The position numbers and the translations under genes were made by a program. Shown in pieces: positions 1-9,009 of a stretch of 64,000 bases of DNA. Position 1 is the first letter of the stretch, and every line of letters starts with the position of its first letter. The notes under the pieces were generated by a model. The model searched no databases, was not told the DNA's origin, and saw only the letters and a program-made list of their open reading frames with translations. This stretch comes from Hyphomicrobiales bacterium (GTDB lineage: Bacteria; Pseudomonadota; Alphaproteobacteria; Rhizobiales; Rhizobiaceae): assembly GCA_900473685.1 (NCBI GenBank), contig UCNE01000018.1:124001-188000 (forward strand), written 5' to 3'.

Positions 1-1016
1 ATGCGGATGTTGCGCCGGGCAATGGAAAAAGCACCCATCATCATCTTGTGGTTGGATTCGTTGGCCCGGTCCGGTCCCGACGGTACGGCCCGCACCAGCA
101 TGGTCGGCTTCTGCTGGTGAGGCGCAACCGGGATCTTCCACGCCTGTCCGTCCAGCACTTCACGGCTGGCAAACTGCCAGTCTTCGGACGCCACCTGAAA
201 AAGATCAGCAACGACGGGACCAGCGACCCGGAAATGCGTATCGCGGGCCCGCCCTTCGCCGGCGAATTCGCCGGTAAATCCCGAGCGGATGTTCATGCCG
301 CCGGTGAAGGCGACCGCGCCATCGACGACGAGAATCTTGCGGTGGGTGCGCAGATTGGCATAGGGAAGCCGCAGCCCCATGATGATGTTGCCATTGAAGA
401 CTTTGACGGTGATGCCGCCTTGCTGCAGATAACCGACAATGCTTGGCACCGAATAACGCGCACCGACCGCATCGATGAGCACCCGCACCGCAACACCCCG
501 TTTCGCCGCGGCGATCAGCGCATCGGCAAAACGCAGGCCAATGGGATCGCGATCGAAAATATAGGTCTCGAGAAGAATGGACCGCGTTGCGCCGGTGATC
601 TGTTCGAGCATCATCGCATAGGCGGCATCACCGCCTTCCAGGATCGTGATGCCGTTGCCGCCGCACATGCGATGGCGGCTGACGCGATCGCCAAGCAGTT
701 TCATCGCGCCGAATCGCTGCCCGAACCGTTCGGCGACCGTTGTGCTCGAAATGTCGAACTTGCCCATGGCATCCGGTCCGCGCTCGCGAAACAGCGAACG
801 CTGCTGGCCGATCGACGAGCGGCGGATACGGTTGATGCCGGCAATCGCATAGATCAGCGCGCCAATGATGGGCGACAGAAGGATCACGCCAACCCAGCCA
901 AGCGCCGAGCGCACCTCATCCTTGGTCATCGTTGCGTGAATGGCGGCCGGAACGCCAAGAATGATGGAGAGCACCGCCAGGATATGCGGCCAGTAGGTTG
1001 TCAGCAGATCGATCAT
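1..1016 (-). CDS. cls: Cardiolipin synthase / phospholipase D family membrane protein (3' end outside window)
   Basis: Likely condenses phosphatidylglycerol, or transfers a phosphatidyl group, to make cardiolipin in the inner membrane. About 338 codons are visible; the C-terminus runs off the window, so the second HKD motif cannot be checked. Two hydrophobic helices (about residues 8-25 and 42-60) match the PLDc_N domain of bacterial Cls. The first HKD motif is intact (H225, K227, D232, followed by GG at 239-240). The start is the ATG whose codons read MIDLL. The gene is divergent from xthA across 145 bp. Family assignment is firm; cardiolipin synthase rather than another PLD-type transferase is inferred from the two N-terminal helices and from remembered rhizobial gene order near exoR. 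Confidence 0.88.
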   Translation of the reverse strand, partial: MIDLLTTYWPHILAVLSIILGVPAAIHATMTKDEVRSALGWVGVILLSPIIGALIYAIAGINRIRRSSIGQQRSLFRERGPDAMGKFDISSTTVAERFGQRFGAMKLLGDRVSRHRMCGGNGITILEGGDAAYAMMLEQITGATRSILLETYIFDRDPIGLRFADALIAAAKRGVAVRVLIDAVGARYSVPSIVGYLQQGGITVKVFNGNIIMGLRLPYANLRTHRKILVVDGAVAFTGGMNIRSGFTGEFAGEGRARDTHFRVAGPVVADLFQVASEDWQFASREVLDGQAWKIPVAPHQQKPTMLVRAVPSGPDRANESNHKMMMGAFSIARRNIR

Positions 1017-1161
1017 GCAACGAACTATAGCGGTGCGCCACCAGGAAGCAATTCGACCGCCATCCACACGTCTTTTGTGCACACCGGGTTTGTGAAAAGG
1101 ATGCGCTGGCGCTAAAAGCAGAGCAGGCTCTTGCGCCGTCAGTCAGAAGGACGTCAACCAC

Positions 1162-1950
1162 ATGAAAATCGTGACATGGAACATCAACGGCGTCCGAGCC
1201 CGCATCGACGTTCTTGTGGCCTGGCTGAGGGAATCGCAACCCGACATCGTCTGCCTTCAGGAAATCAAGACGGTGGACGAAGGCTTTCCGCGTGCCGAGA
1301 TCGAGGCGCTGGGCTACCATGTCGAGACACATGGTCAGAAAGGCTTCAACGGTGTCGCCATCCTGTCGAAGCTGAAGCCGGACGAAATCAATCGCGGCCT
1401 GCCTGGCGACGTGACGGACGAGCAATCGCGGTTTATCGAGGGGGTCTTCTCCGTCCAGGGCGGGGCGATCCGGGTCTGCTCGCTCTATCTGCCGAACGGC
1501 AATCCGGTCGAAACGGAAAAATACCCCTACAAACTCTCCTGGATGCAGCGCCTCAATGCCTTTGCGCAGAGCCGGCTTGCCCTGGAAGAGCCGCTTATCC
1601 TCGCCGGCGACTATAATGTCATCGCCGAGCCGCATGATTGCTGGGACGTCAAGGTCTGGCAGAACGATGCGCTCTATCAGCCGCGCACCCGCCAGGCGTT
1701 CCGCCAGCTCGAAAATCTGGGCTTTACCGATGCCGTCCGCTCAACGTCGGATGCCGCACCGCTCTATACATTCTGGGATTATCAGGCCGGTTGCTGGCCA
1801 AAGAACTTCGGCATTCGCATCGATCATCTGATGCTGTCGCCGGAGGCGGCTGACAGGCTGATCTCGACGGATATCGAGAAACATGTACGCGCCTGGGAAA
1901 AGCCGTCGGATCACGTTCCGGTGGCGGCGGAATTCAATTTCGCAGCCTGA
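1162..1950 (+). CDS. xthA: Exodeoxyribonuclease III
   Basis: Repair enzyme of the exonuclease-endonuclease-phosphatase fold: AP endonuclease and 3'-5' exonuclease in base excision repair, cytoplasmic and Mg-dependent. The 262-residue protein has all the landmarks: N7 near the start (NING), metal ligand E34 (LQEIK), D150/N152 (GDYN) and the terminal catalytic S249-D250-H251. The length is normal for the family. It is convergent with exoR, with only 24 bp between stop codons and no clear hairpin. Confidence 0.95.
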   Translation: MKIVTWNINGVRARIDVLVAWLRESQPDIVCLQEIKTVDEGFPRAEIEALGYHVETHGQKGFNGVAILSKLKPDEINRGLPGDVTDEQSRFIEGVFSVQGGAIRVCSLYLPNGNPVETEKYPYKLSWMQRLNAFAQSRLALEEPLILAGDYNVIAEPHDCWDVKVWQNDALYQPRTRQAFRQLENLGFTDAVRSTSDAAPLYTFWDYQAGCWPKNFGIRIDHLMLSPEAADRLISTDIEKHVRAWEKPSDHVPVAAEFNFAA

Positions 1951-1974
1951 ACAAACGCGTGGCTTGTTGACAGA

Positions 1975-2778
1975 TCAATCGCTGTCGCTGTCGAGATGAA
2001 TGCTGTGCGCCATGGCGACGGCCTTGCGGCGGTCGTCTTCACCGGCGATCGAGAAGGCCTGCTCCTGCAGCGATTGCAGCCAGGGCCTTTCCTTCGGCGT
2101 ACACTGGTCAAGTGCCGCGGTCATGTAGGCCAGCCCACGTGCGGTCTGGCCTTCCTGGAAGATCACGTTGCCGAACACGCCCATGGCGCCGGCGTGGCCG
2201 TTCTTGCGGGCGCGGTTGAGCCATTTCTTGGCTTGCTGGACGTTGACGCTGCCGCCGTCGCCGGAAAGAAGCATTTTCGCCAGCTGAAACTGCGCCTCGG
2301 GAACACCGAAGGTGGAGGCTGCCTGAAAATAGAGCTGACGGGCCTGGCCGAGATCGCTTTTGACGGGGCTGTCGGGAATGCCCCGGCGATAATAACCGGC
2401 CAATGAGATCAGCGCATTGACGAAGTAGCCGGTATCCTCGGAACCGGGCTCAACGCCTTTCTCGGCGATCTCGTTGTAAATCTTGAAGGCTTCCAGGTCG
2501 TTTTCAGCGACGCCGTCGCCATAGGCATACATATTGGCGAGTGCCCAGCGGGAGCCCGTATGGCCCTTTTCGGCCGCATAGCGGTACGCTTCGACCGCCT
2601 CGTCCTTGCGGCCATTCTTGTAGGCGGAAAAGCCGAACTTGAAGAGAGCGAAAGGCCCCGATTCCTTGGTGATGCCGGCATTCGGATCAAACGCATAAGC
2701 CATGCGGTGCTCAGCGGTCAGCGCGAGCGCAGCACCCAGAACAAGAAACGTCAAAGACCGGTAACCGCGTATCAGCAT
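1975..2778 (-). CDS. exoR: ExoR, periplasmic Sel1-repeat regulator of exopolysaccharide synthesis
   Basis: In Sinorhizobium and Agrobacterium, ExoR is a periplasmic protein that binds and restrains the ChvG (ExoS) sensor kinase, keeping succinoglycan, motility and acid-response genes off until it is proteolysed. The 267 residues include a signal peptide ending near AYA (residues 26-28), then Sel1-type helical repeats recognisable by A-x-G-x-x-x-A spacing (EKGHTGSRWALANMY; STFGVPEAQFQLAKM; NGHAGAMGVFGN). The conserved ESGPF-x-LFKFGF stretch follows the mature N-terminus, as I remember from rhizobial ExoR. The start is ATG with GGAAG upstream at a rather long spacing. Identification rests on full-length similarity to remembered ExoR sequences. 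Confidence 0.93.
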   Translation of the reverse strand: MLIRGYRSLTFLVLGAALALTAEHRMAYAFDPNAGITKESGPFALFKFGFSAYKNGRKDEAVEAYRYAAEKGHTGSRWALANMYAYGDGVAENDLEAFKIYNEIAEKGVEPGSEDTGYFVNALISLAGYYRRGIPDSPVKSDLGQARQLYFQAASTFGVPEAQFQLAKMLLSGDGGSVNVQQAKKWLNRARKNGHAGAMGVFGNVIFQEGQTARGLAYMTAALDQCTPKERPWLQSLQEQAFSIAGEDDRRKAVAMAHSIHLDSDSD

Positions 2779-3316
2779 GATAGTCTATTTCTTCCGTTCA
2801 AACCCAAGAGCCGGTCCATACACGTTTCAAATGAGCCTCTGTCGAAAGCGCCGCTCACACCGGCATTTTCAAAACAGTAGCCAGCGTTTCCGGCAAGAGT
2901 GCGGCCTAGCCCGGCCTCACCATCCATCCCGGTTATGCCCGACCTGTCAAACAGCCTCGAAAAGCTGTTTCGAAGTCTCGCAAACTCCGGGGAGACATGG
3001 ATTTTTCGAAAACGCGATAACTCATCTCACCTCAAACGCCGCTTGCTCAAAACTTACCGGCACGTTTGTCAAGTCCATCGGTGCTCCCAGTTTGTGGCGG
3101 GAAATAGACACAATCGCCAACCGGCAGGCCGTCACGGACTATAGAAAGAATGTGTTGCTGAATCGTCACAAAACGTGATGCCGGAAACGTAAAAATCTCT
3201 GAGGGCACCATTGAAATTCTTGGCGAGGGAACCACGCTGGCGGTTTTTCTTGGCGACGCCAGGCACATGCAAAAAGCCCGGTGCGAACACCGGGCTTTTT
3301 GCATTATCTTCGATAA
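2779..3316. other. 538-bp intergenic region upstream of exoR
   Basis: This stretch separates exoR from the FadL-type porin, both on the minus strand. It must hold the exoR promoter, but I could not place convincing -35/-10 boxes. Its only clear element is the terminator at 3267-3304. Short reading frames in it lack family resemblance and a ribosome binding site. I see no tRNA-like or repeat structure. Confidence 0.6.
3267..3304 (-). terminator. Rho-independent terminator of the FadL-type porin gene
   Basis: A perfect 17-bp inverted repeat with a 4-base loop (arms 3267-3283 and 3288-3304, loop CGAA) is flanked by A5 and T5 runs, so it can work in both directions. It lies 13 bp past the porin stop codon. 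Confidence 0.9.
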
Positions 3317-4543
3317 TCAGAACTTGACCTTCAGCGAGGTGGAAACGGCAGTGACGATGTCATTGCCGAAATCGTACTTGACGTCCTCACCGACCGAACT
3401 GCCGCTCGTCAGAAGGCCGACAGCGCCGGCGAACTTCAATTCAACGTTTTCGGTCGGCGAATAGGATACGCCGGTTCCGAGCGTCCAACTGTCGGTCTGG
3501 TTGCCGTAGCCATGGCTGGTACCACGATCCCAGGTCAGGCTGGCCGCACCGCTCCACTGATCATTGAACTTGTGACCGACACCACCACTGACGGTCCAGC
3601 CATCGCGATAGAGAAGAGTAAGGTTCGTGGGAAGGTTACGCGGATCAAGGGTACTGTTCGGAGTGATCTGAATGACCTGAAGCTGGCTCCAGTCCGTCCA
3701 CTTGACCGATCCGAAGACGAGCCAACCGGGTGCGATACCAGACTGAACCTTAAGTTCCAGAGAGTCCGGCATGGAAGCGAAGCTCGATACATCGTATTTC
3801 GTACCCGGAACATAGCCACCGCGGCCGTCTGGAAGCAGAACCTTCGTCAGGTCGATCGAGCCCTCCAAATTATCGAGATCCACAGCACTGTTGTAGACGA
3901 GACTTGTGCGAAAAGCATATTCGGGAATTTCATAGGCTGCCCCCGCGCGCCAGCCCCAACCGCTACCGTCGAGATCGAGGCGGCCAACGCCGTCAAAACC
4001 CGGAGCGAAAACCGGAGTGACAAGGCGCTCCTTGAAACCGCCGACTTCCTGGTAGAAGCCACCACCGATGATGCGGAACTGCCCCTTGCCAACGTCCCAC
4101 TTGTAGGAGCAGGTCGCAGCGTAGTTGTCGCTCTCGATCTTGGTTTCGATATTGTCGTTGGCGCCCATCCAGCTAGACCCTGGCTTGGTGTGCGCGCCCC
4201 ACGGCTGTGAATAGTCAGCCATGCAGTCGACGCTGTCGCCGAAAGCGGCCTTCACGCCGATGCGCGGGACCCAATAGCCTTCCGTCTCGCCAACCCCATT
4301 GGTTTGACCGGCCCCCCGACCATTCGAACCGATACCGTTTGCCGGATTAACATCCACCACATTGTCGAGTTCGCGTTGCGGATTGACATAGGTAGCTGCG
4401 GCTTCCGCCGCATAGGTCGACGGATCGAACAGCAGGTCGATATTATAGCCGCCCCGCTCAAGACCGCCGGCGCTTGCGGCCGTGCTGGTCAAAAACACGG
4501 CAAACGCCGCCATGATCGTCGCCTTGATTTTGGTGTGAACCAT
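3317..4543 (-). CDS. fadL: Outer membrane FadL/OmpP1/TodX-family transport protein
   Basis: Predicted outer-membrane beta-barrel for uptake of long-chain fatty acids or similar hydrophobic molecules; in Sinorhizobium meliloti FadL also admits long-chain acyl-homoserine lactones. The ATG at 4543 is chosen because GGGGGAG lies 7 bases upstream; an in-frame codon 7 residues earlier lacks this. About 408 residues: a signal peptide ending ASA (near residue 25), an N-terminal hatch-like segment with the NPA motif (NPANGIG), and alternating strands typical of the barrel, ending in KVKF with terminal Phe as in outer membrane proteins. Two cysteines (in DCMAD and TCSYK) may pair. The substrate is not evident from sequence. 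Confidence 0.85.
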   Translation of the reverse strand: MVHTKIKATIMAAFAVFLTSTAASAGGLERGGYNIDLLFDPSTYAAEAAATYVNPQRELDNVVDVNPANGIGSNGRGAGQTNGVGETEGYWVPRIGVKAAFGDSVDCMADYSQPWGAHTKPGSSWMGANDNIETKIESDNYAATCSYKWDVGKGQFRIIGGGFYQEVGGFKERLVTPVFAPGFDGVGRLDLDGSGWGWRAGAAYEIPEYAFRTSLVYNSAVDLDNLEGSIDLTKVLLPDGRGGYVPGTKYDVSSFASMPDSLELKVQSGIAPGWLVFGSVKWTDWSQLQVIQITPNSTLDPRNLPTNLTLLYRDGWTVSGGVGHKFNDQWSGAASLTWDRGTSHGYGNQTDSWTLGTGVSYSPTENVELKFAGAVGLLTSGSSVGEDVKYDFGNDIVTAVSTSLKVKF

Positions 4544-5010
4544 CCGTTTTCTCCCCCTGAACACAGATTATCGGCCGGCGCGAACGCCACCCTGCTGGAA
4601 AGAACTATCGACTGCGAATGGCGAATGGCAAATACCTAGATTTCGCAATCGGACACATCAGCGCACCAAAAATTTACGTAAGAAAATCTACTTTCGTCCC
4701 GAAACCCGGAAACAAGGTAAATAATTTTATAAACAACTTAAAAATCAACCAAAAACGGAATTATGTTCCATAAATAGAACCAACTGTAACCTCGACACAA
4801 CAATGCCATTTTTTGGCGGGTAGGCGCGCCTTCTGCACAATAAGTGCCCCCAGACCGCCGCATCGCTATATTTCGGTCCCCCCCCTTTCCAAAAAAGAGA
4901 ATCGACCAGAACGGAAAAAGGCGGCCGAAGCCGCCTCTTGATCATTCTTCATGCAAATACCAGCCGCGCGAACATTCCGGGCAGCCTGCTTGCCACAGGC
5001 TATTTGAGCC
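4544..5010. other. 467-bp intergenic region, AT-rich, upstream of the FadL-type gene
   Basis: Bases about 4660-4800 are much richer in A+T than the surrounding genes. This is the likely promoter and control region of the FadL-type gene (minus strand). On that strand a TATAAA hexamer is preceded 16 bases upstream by TTTGGT, a weak promoter match. The valS terminator occupies 4915-4936. No reading frame here looks real. Confidence 0.5.
4915..4936 (-). terminator. Rho-independent terminator of valS
   Basis: Stem GGCGGC/GCCGCC (4920-4925 with 4930-4935) with a CGAA loop. On the minus strand it is followed by a run of five T. It sits about 75 bp beyond the valS stop codon. Confidence 0.8.
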
Positions 5011-7851
5011 TTAGCCGGCGTCGGCGACCCTGGCCAACGCCACCGCCAGCGACGCCTTCTGGCCATCAAGTTCGGCCAGACGCTCGCGCTCCGCATCGAC
5101 CACATCCGGGCGGGCATTGGCGACGAACTTTTCGTTCGACAATTTGCCGAGGATACGTTCACGTTCCTGCTCGACCTTGCCGACCGCCTTTTCCAGCCGC
5201 TGCTTTTCAGCAGCCAGATCGATCAGGCTGCCGAGCGGCAGGCAAACCGTCGCCTCGCCAACCACGATCTGCGCACTCCCCTTCGGGGCAGCCGCGGCAA
5301 GATCGATCGCATCGACACGGGCCAACCGGCGGATAGCCGCAGCATGACGCTCCAGCCGTTCCTTGGTCAGCATGCTGGCTTCAACGACGACAAGAGGTGC
5401 GATCGCTGCCGGCGGAACGTTCATTTCCGAACGGACCGAGCGAATGCCCGATACAAGATCGATCAGCCAGTTGGTCTCATCGGCCGCCGCATTATCGGCA
5501 TAAGAGGCAACCGGCCAATCCGCGTGGCAGAGCAGGCTGTCGCGTGTCCTGCCCTCACCGGCCGTCTGCGTCCAAAGTTCCTCCGTCATGAATGGCATGA
5601 AGGGGTGCAGCAGCTTGTAGGTCTCGTCGAGAATATAGGCGACACAAGCCCGTGATTCAGCCTTCCCGGCCTCGTCGTCACCGCCAAAGACAGGTTTCAG
5701 CAGCTCCAGATACCAATCGCAGACCTGGTTCCAGACAAAACGGTAAAGGCTGCCTGCCGCTTCGTTGAAGCGATAGTTCTCGATAGCCTCCGTCACGTCG
5801 CGGATCGTGCGCGACAATTCTGTGAGGATCCAACGATTGATCGTCAGCGAGCAGGCTTCCGGTACGAACTTCGGATCAATGGCAACACCATTCATGCCGG
5901 CAAAGCGCGTGGCATTCCAAAGCTTGGTACCGAAATTGCGGTAGCCGGCAATGCGGGCCGGGTCGAGTTTCACGTCGCGGCCCTGCGCTGCCATGATCGC
6001 CAGCGTGAAGCGCAGCGAATCGGCGCCATACTCGTCGATCAGGTCGAGCGGATCGATGACGTTGCCTTTCGACTTCGACATCTTGGCGCCGTTCTTGTCG
6101 CGAACCAGGGCGTGAACATAGACGGTGTGGAACGGCTCGACAGAGGTGCCGTCGCTATCCTTCATGAAATGCAGGCCCATCATCATCATCCGGGCAACCC
6201 AGAAGAAGATGATGTCAAAACCCGTTACCAGAACGTCGGTCTGATAATAGGTGTCGAGTTCCGGGGTCTTGTCCGGCCAGCCGAGGGTCGAGAACGGCCA
6301 GAGTGCCGACGAGAACCATGTATCGAGCACGTCTTCGTCACGCACGAGAATTTCGCCGGGGCGGAAGTTTTCGAGCAAGTCCTCGACATAGGCCTTCATC
6401 GGTCCTTCATGGGCGAGATAATGCTGGATTGCGGCGTGAAGCGCCTCTTCCTCGGTCTTCTCGACGAAGACCTGACCATCAGGGCCGTACCACGCCGGAA
6501 TCTGGTGTCCCCACCAGAGCTGCCGCGAAACGCACCAGGGCTGGATGTTTTCCATCCATTCGAAATAGGTCTTTTCCCAATTCTTCGGCACGAAATTGGT
6601 CCGGCCCTCGCGAACGGACGCGATCGCCGGCTTGGCGAGCGTCTTGGCATCGACATACCATTGCTCGGTCAGACGCGGCTCGATCGGAACGCCGCCGCGG
6701 TCGCCGTGCGGGACGGTGTGCTTGTGTGGTTCGATCTTATCGAGCAGGCCGCGCTCTTCGAACATCGTGACGATCGCCTTGCGCGCAGCAAAGCGCTCAA
6801 CACCATCGAGCGCCGAGACGAGTGCCTCCAGTTCATCGGATGCCGGCAGACCTTCGAGAAAGTCCTCGTTGCCGGCCAGCGTGATATGGCCATCGATCGT
6901 CAAGATATTGACCTGGCGGAGATGACGGCGCTTGCCGACTTCAAAATCGTTGAAGTCATGCGCTGGCGTCATCTTGACGGCACCCGTTCCCGCCGTCGGG
7001 TCCGGATACTCGTCAGCAACGATCGGGATCAGGCGTCCGACCAGCGGCAGAACGACGTGCTTGCCGACGATCGCCTTGTAGCGGTCGTCGTCCGGATGAA
7101 CGGCGACGCCGGTATCGCCCAGCATGGTTTCCGGCCGGGTGGTGGCAACGACCAGATAGTCGCGCGTCTCCCATTCCGTCGGCTTGCCGTCCTCGCCGAA
7201 CGCAACCGGATGCTGGTAGGTGACGCCCTCTTCCAGAGGATACCGCAGGTGCCAGAGATTGCCGTTCATCTCGATCTGCTCGACTTCGAGGTCGGAGATC
7301 GCGGTCAGCAGCTTCGGGTCCCAGTTGACCAGACGCTTGTCCTTGTAGATCAGGCCTTCCTTGTAGAGCGAGACAAAGACCTCGAGGACGGCCTTCGACA
7401 GACCTTCGTCCATGGTGAAGCGCTCGCGCGACCAATCGCAGGAGGCGCCGAGACGTTTCAGCTGATTGAAGATCAACCCGCCGGATTCGGCCTTCCATTC
7501 CCAGACCTTGTCGATGAAGGCATCGCGGCCCATCTCGCGGCGGTGCTGCTGACGTTCCATCAGCTTGCGCTCAACGACCATCTGCGTGGCGATGCCGGCA
7601 TGGTCCATGCCCGGCTGCCAGAGCACGTCCTTGCCGCGCATGCGCTCGAAGCGGACCATGATGTCCTGCAGCGTGTTGTTCAGCGCGTGGCCCATATGCA
7701 GCGAGCCCGTCACGTTTGGTGGCGGGATGACCACGCAGAAGCTTTCGGCGCCCGGTTTTGCCCCAGCACCTGCACGGAAGGCGTCCTCGTCATCCCAAAT
7801 CTTGGCGATGCGCGGTTCGACAGCGGCGGAATCATAGGTTTTTTCAAGCAT
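5011..7851 (-). CDS. valS: Valyl-tRNA synthetase
   Basis: Class Ia aminoacyl-tRNA synthetase charging tRNA-Val, cytoplasmic and essential. The 946 residues match the family. The HIGH-type ATP motif reads HMGH at residues 52-55 after PPPNVTG; the KMSKS loop is present and followed by GNVIDP. The CP1 editing domain lies between them (TTRPETMLGDT). The C-terminal coiled-coil arm (about 880-946) is rich in Glu, Lys and Arg. The ATG at 7851 gives the canonical N-terminus MLEKTYD. A single-gene unit with its own terminator. Confidence 0.97.
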   Translation of the reverse strand: MLEKTYDSAAVEPRIAKIWDDEDAFRAGAGAKPGAESFCVVIPPPNVTGSLHMGHALNNTLQDIMVRFERMRGKDVLWQPGMDHAGIATQMVVERKLMERQQHRREMGRDAFIDKVWEWKAESGGLIFNQLKRLGASCDWSRERFTMDEGLSKAVLEVFVSLYKEGLIYKDKRLVNWDPKLLTAISDLEVEQIEMNGNLWHLRYPLEEGVTYQHPVAFGEDGKPTEWETRDYLVVATTRPETMLGDTGVAVHPDDDRYKAIVGKHVVLPLVGRLIPIVADEYPDPTAGTGAVKMTPAHDFNDFEVGKRRHLRQVNILTIDGHITLAGNEDFLEGLPASDELEALVSALDGVERFAARKAIVTMFEERGLLDKIEPHKHTVPHGDRGGVPIEPRLTEQWYVDAKTLAKPAIASVREGRTNFVPKNWEKTYFEWMENIQPWCVSRQLWWGHQIPAWYGPDGQVFVEKTEEEALHAAIQHYLAHEGPMKAYVEDLLENFRPGEILVRDEDVLDTWFSSALWPFSTLGWPDKTPELDTYYQTDVLVTGFDIIFFWVARMMMMGLHFMKDSDGTSVEPFHTVYVHALVRDKNGAKMSKSKGNVIDPLDLIDEYGADSLRFTLAIMAAQGRDVKLDPARIAGYRNFGTKLWNATRFAGMNGVAIDPKFVPEACSLTINRWILTELSRTIRDVTEAIENYRFNEAAGSLYRFVWNQVCDWYLELLKPVFGGDDEAGKAESRACVAYILDETYKLLHPFMPFMTEELWTQTAGEGRTRDSLLCHADWPVASYADNAAADETNWLIDLVSGIRSVRSEMNVPPAAIAPLVVVEASMLTKERLERHAAAIRRLARVDAIDLAAAAPKGSAQIVVGEATVCLPLGSLIDLAAEKQRLEKAVGKVEQERERILGKLSNEKFVANARPDVVDAERERLAELDGQKASLAVALARVADAG

Positions 7852-7928
7852 TTTGGAGCCAAACTTGCTGATTGATATCGATGGTTTGTAAATCGGAACG
7901 GGACATTGCTGTCAACAATAACAGCAAA

Positions 7929-7958
7929 AAAGCCGCCAGTGTGATTGCTGGCGGCTTT
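7929..7958 (-). terminator. Rho-independent terminator of popZ
   Basis: An 11-bp perfect stem (7929-7939 with 7948-7958, core AGCCGCCAG) with an 8-base loop. On the minus strand it runs into six T. It starts about 20 bp past the popZ stop codon. Confidence 0.85.
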
Positions 7959-7978
7959 GAGAGAAAGAAATGCGTGGT

Positions 7979-8785
7979 CTAGCGCCTCGGACCCCGCGCA
8001 ACGCGCTCGATTTCCTCGCGCACAAGCCGTTCGACCAGCGTCGGTAGATTGTCGTCGAGCCATTCCTGCAGCATCGGGCGCAACATATCCTCGGCAATTT
8101 CGTCAAAGGACCGCCGTGCGCTGCCATCGACAGCCAGGGCCAGATCGCCAAAAGACCGCGCGACCTGTTCGCCAACGGCAGGCGAAACGATGGCCGCGAC
8201 GTCCTTTTCGATCACGATGGACAGTGGCTGGCGCTGCACCGGGGTTTGTTCGGGAGCTGCTATGGCAGGCTCAACCGTCTCGTCCCGGACTTCGGCTGCA
8301 GCGACCGGCTGAACCACCGAAATTGTTGGCGCCATGCGCGCTGTCACCATGGGATTATCAGATTTGGTGCGCGTGGCAGCAGTCTGATTTTCCGGCTCGC
8401 GCAACGGTGTCGAATGCCGTTCGGAGGCAGCACGAACGCGGGCCGCGACATCGGCAAGCGACATCGGCGGTTGCGATACGGCTGGCTTTGCGCCGGCGTC
8501 TTCCTGTCCACGAGACTGTGGCTCGCGCACCTGCGGCTCCACGGCCGTAAAATGGCTCTGCTCTTCGGCTTCGAACTCTTTTGCCAAAACCTCGTCATCA
8601 ATCGTCAGGTGAATGTCTTCGCCGGCGTCATCTTCGTCGTAGCCGCGATAGGCACTGTCGGAAGCCGGACCGAGATCATTGGCGGGAAAGCCAGGAATGC
8701 CGGGTTCGTTGCTTTCAATGATCTTTCGAATGGACGCCAGAATTTCGTCCATCGAAGGTTCACGCGCTACATTCGGCTGTGCCAT
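7979..8785 (-). CDS. popZ: PopZ-like polar organizing protein (DUF2497)
   Basis: PopZ polymerises into a chromosome-tethering scaffold at a cell pole; in Agrobacterium it marks the growing or new pole. About 268 residues show the PopZ plan: a conserved N-terminal helix (EPSMDEILASIRKII), a long acidic, low-complexity, presumably disordered middle, and a conserved C-terminal oligomerisation region (EDMLRPMLQEWLDDNLP and LVREEIERV). Two ATGs are adjacent (8788 and 8785); I chose 8785 because GGGG lies 6 bases upstream. Longer frames start in non-conserved sequence. It is followed by a terminator and is probably transcribed alone or after tolC, 224 bp upstream. Confidence 0.88.
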   Translation of the reverse strand: MAQPNVAREPSMDEILASIRKIIESNEPGIPGFPANDLGPASDSAYRGYDEDDAGEDIHLTIDDEVLAKEFEAEEQSHFTAVEPQVREPQSRGQEDAGAKPAVSQPPMSLADVAARVRAASERHSTPLREPENQTAATRTKSDNPMVTARMAPTISVVQPVAAAEVRDETVEPAIAAPEQTPVQRQPLSIVIEKDVAAIVSPAVGEQVARSFGDLALAVDGSARRSFDEIAEDMLRPMLQEWLDDNLPTLVERLVREEIERVARGPRR

Positions 8786-9009
8786 CATTATCCCCGTTTC
8801 TGCGGTCGCGCTCGATCGAAACATTGCCGCCCCGTCATTGGCACGGACTGTATGCGAGTTCGGCACCGAACAAAACGCCGCGAATCATCTAGCGGGAATC
8901 ATGCACAGGTTTGTTGGCGGCGTCACCTGCAACATACCGGCAGCACAATGCAGCCGGTGCCTGTTGGCCAACAAATATCAAAAACCGGCGATGAGATCAG
9001 GCGATGAAC

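Noticed and set aside
2779-3266. Small genes or a tRNA in the long exoR upstream gap
   Set aside because: The short frames lack ribosome sites and similarity, and no cloverleaf or T-loop sequence was recognised.
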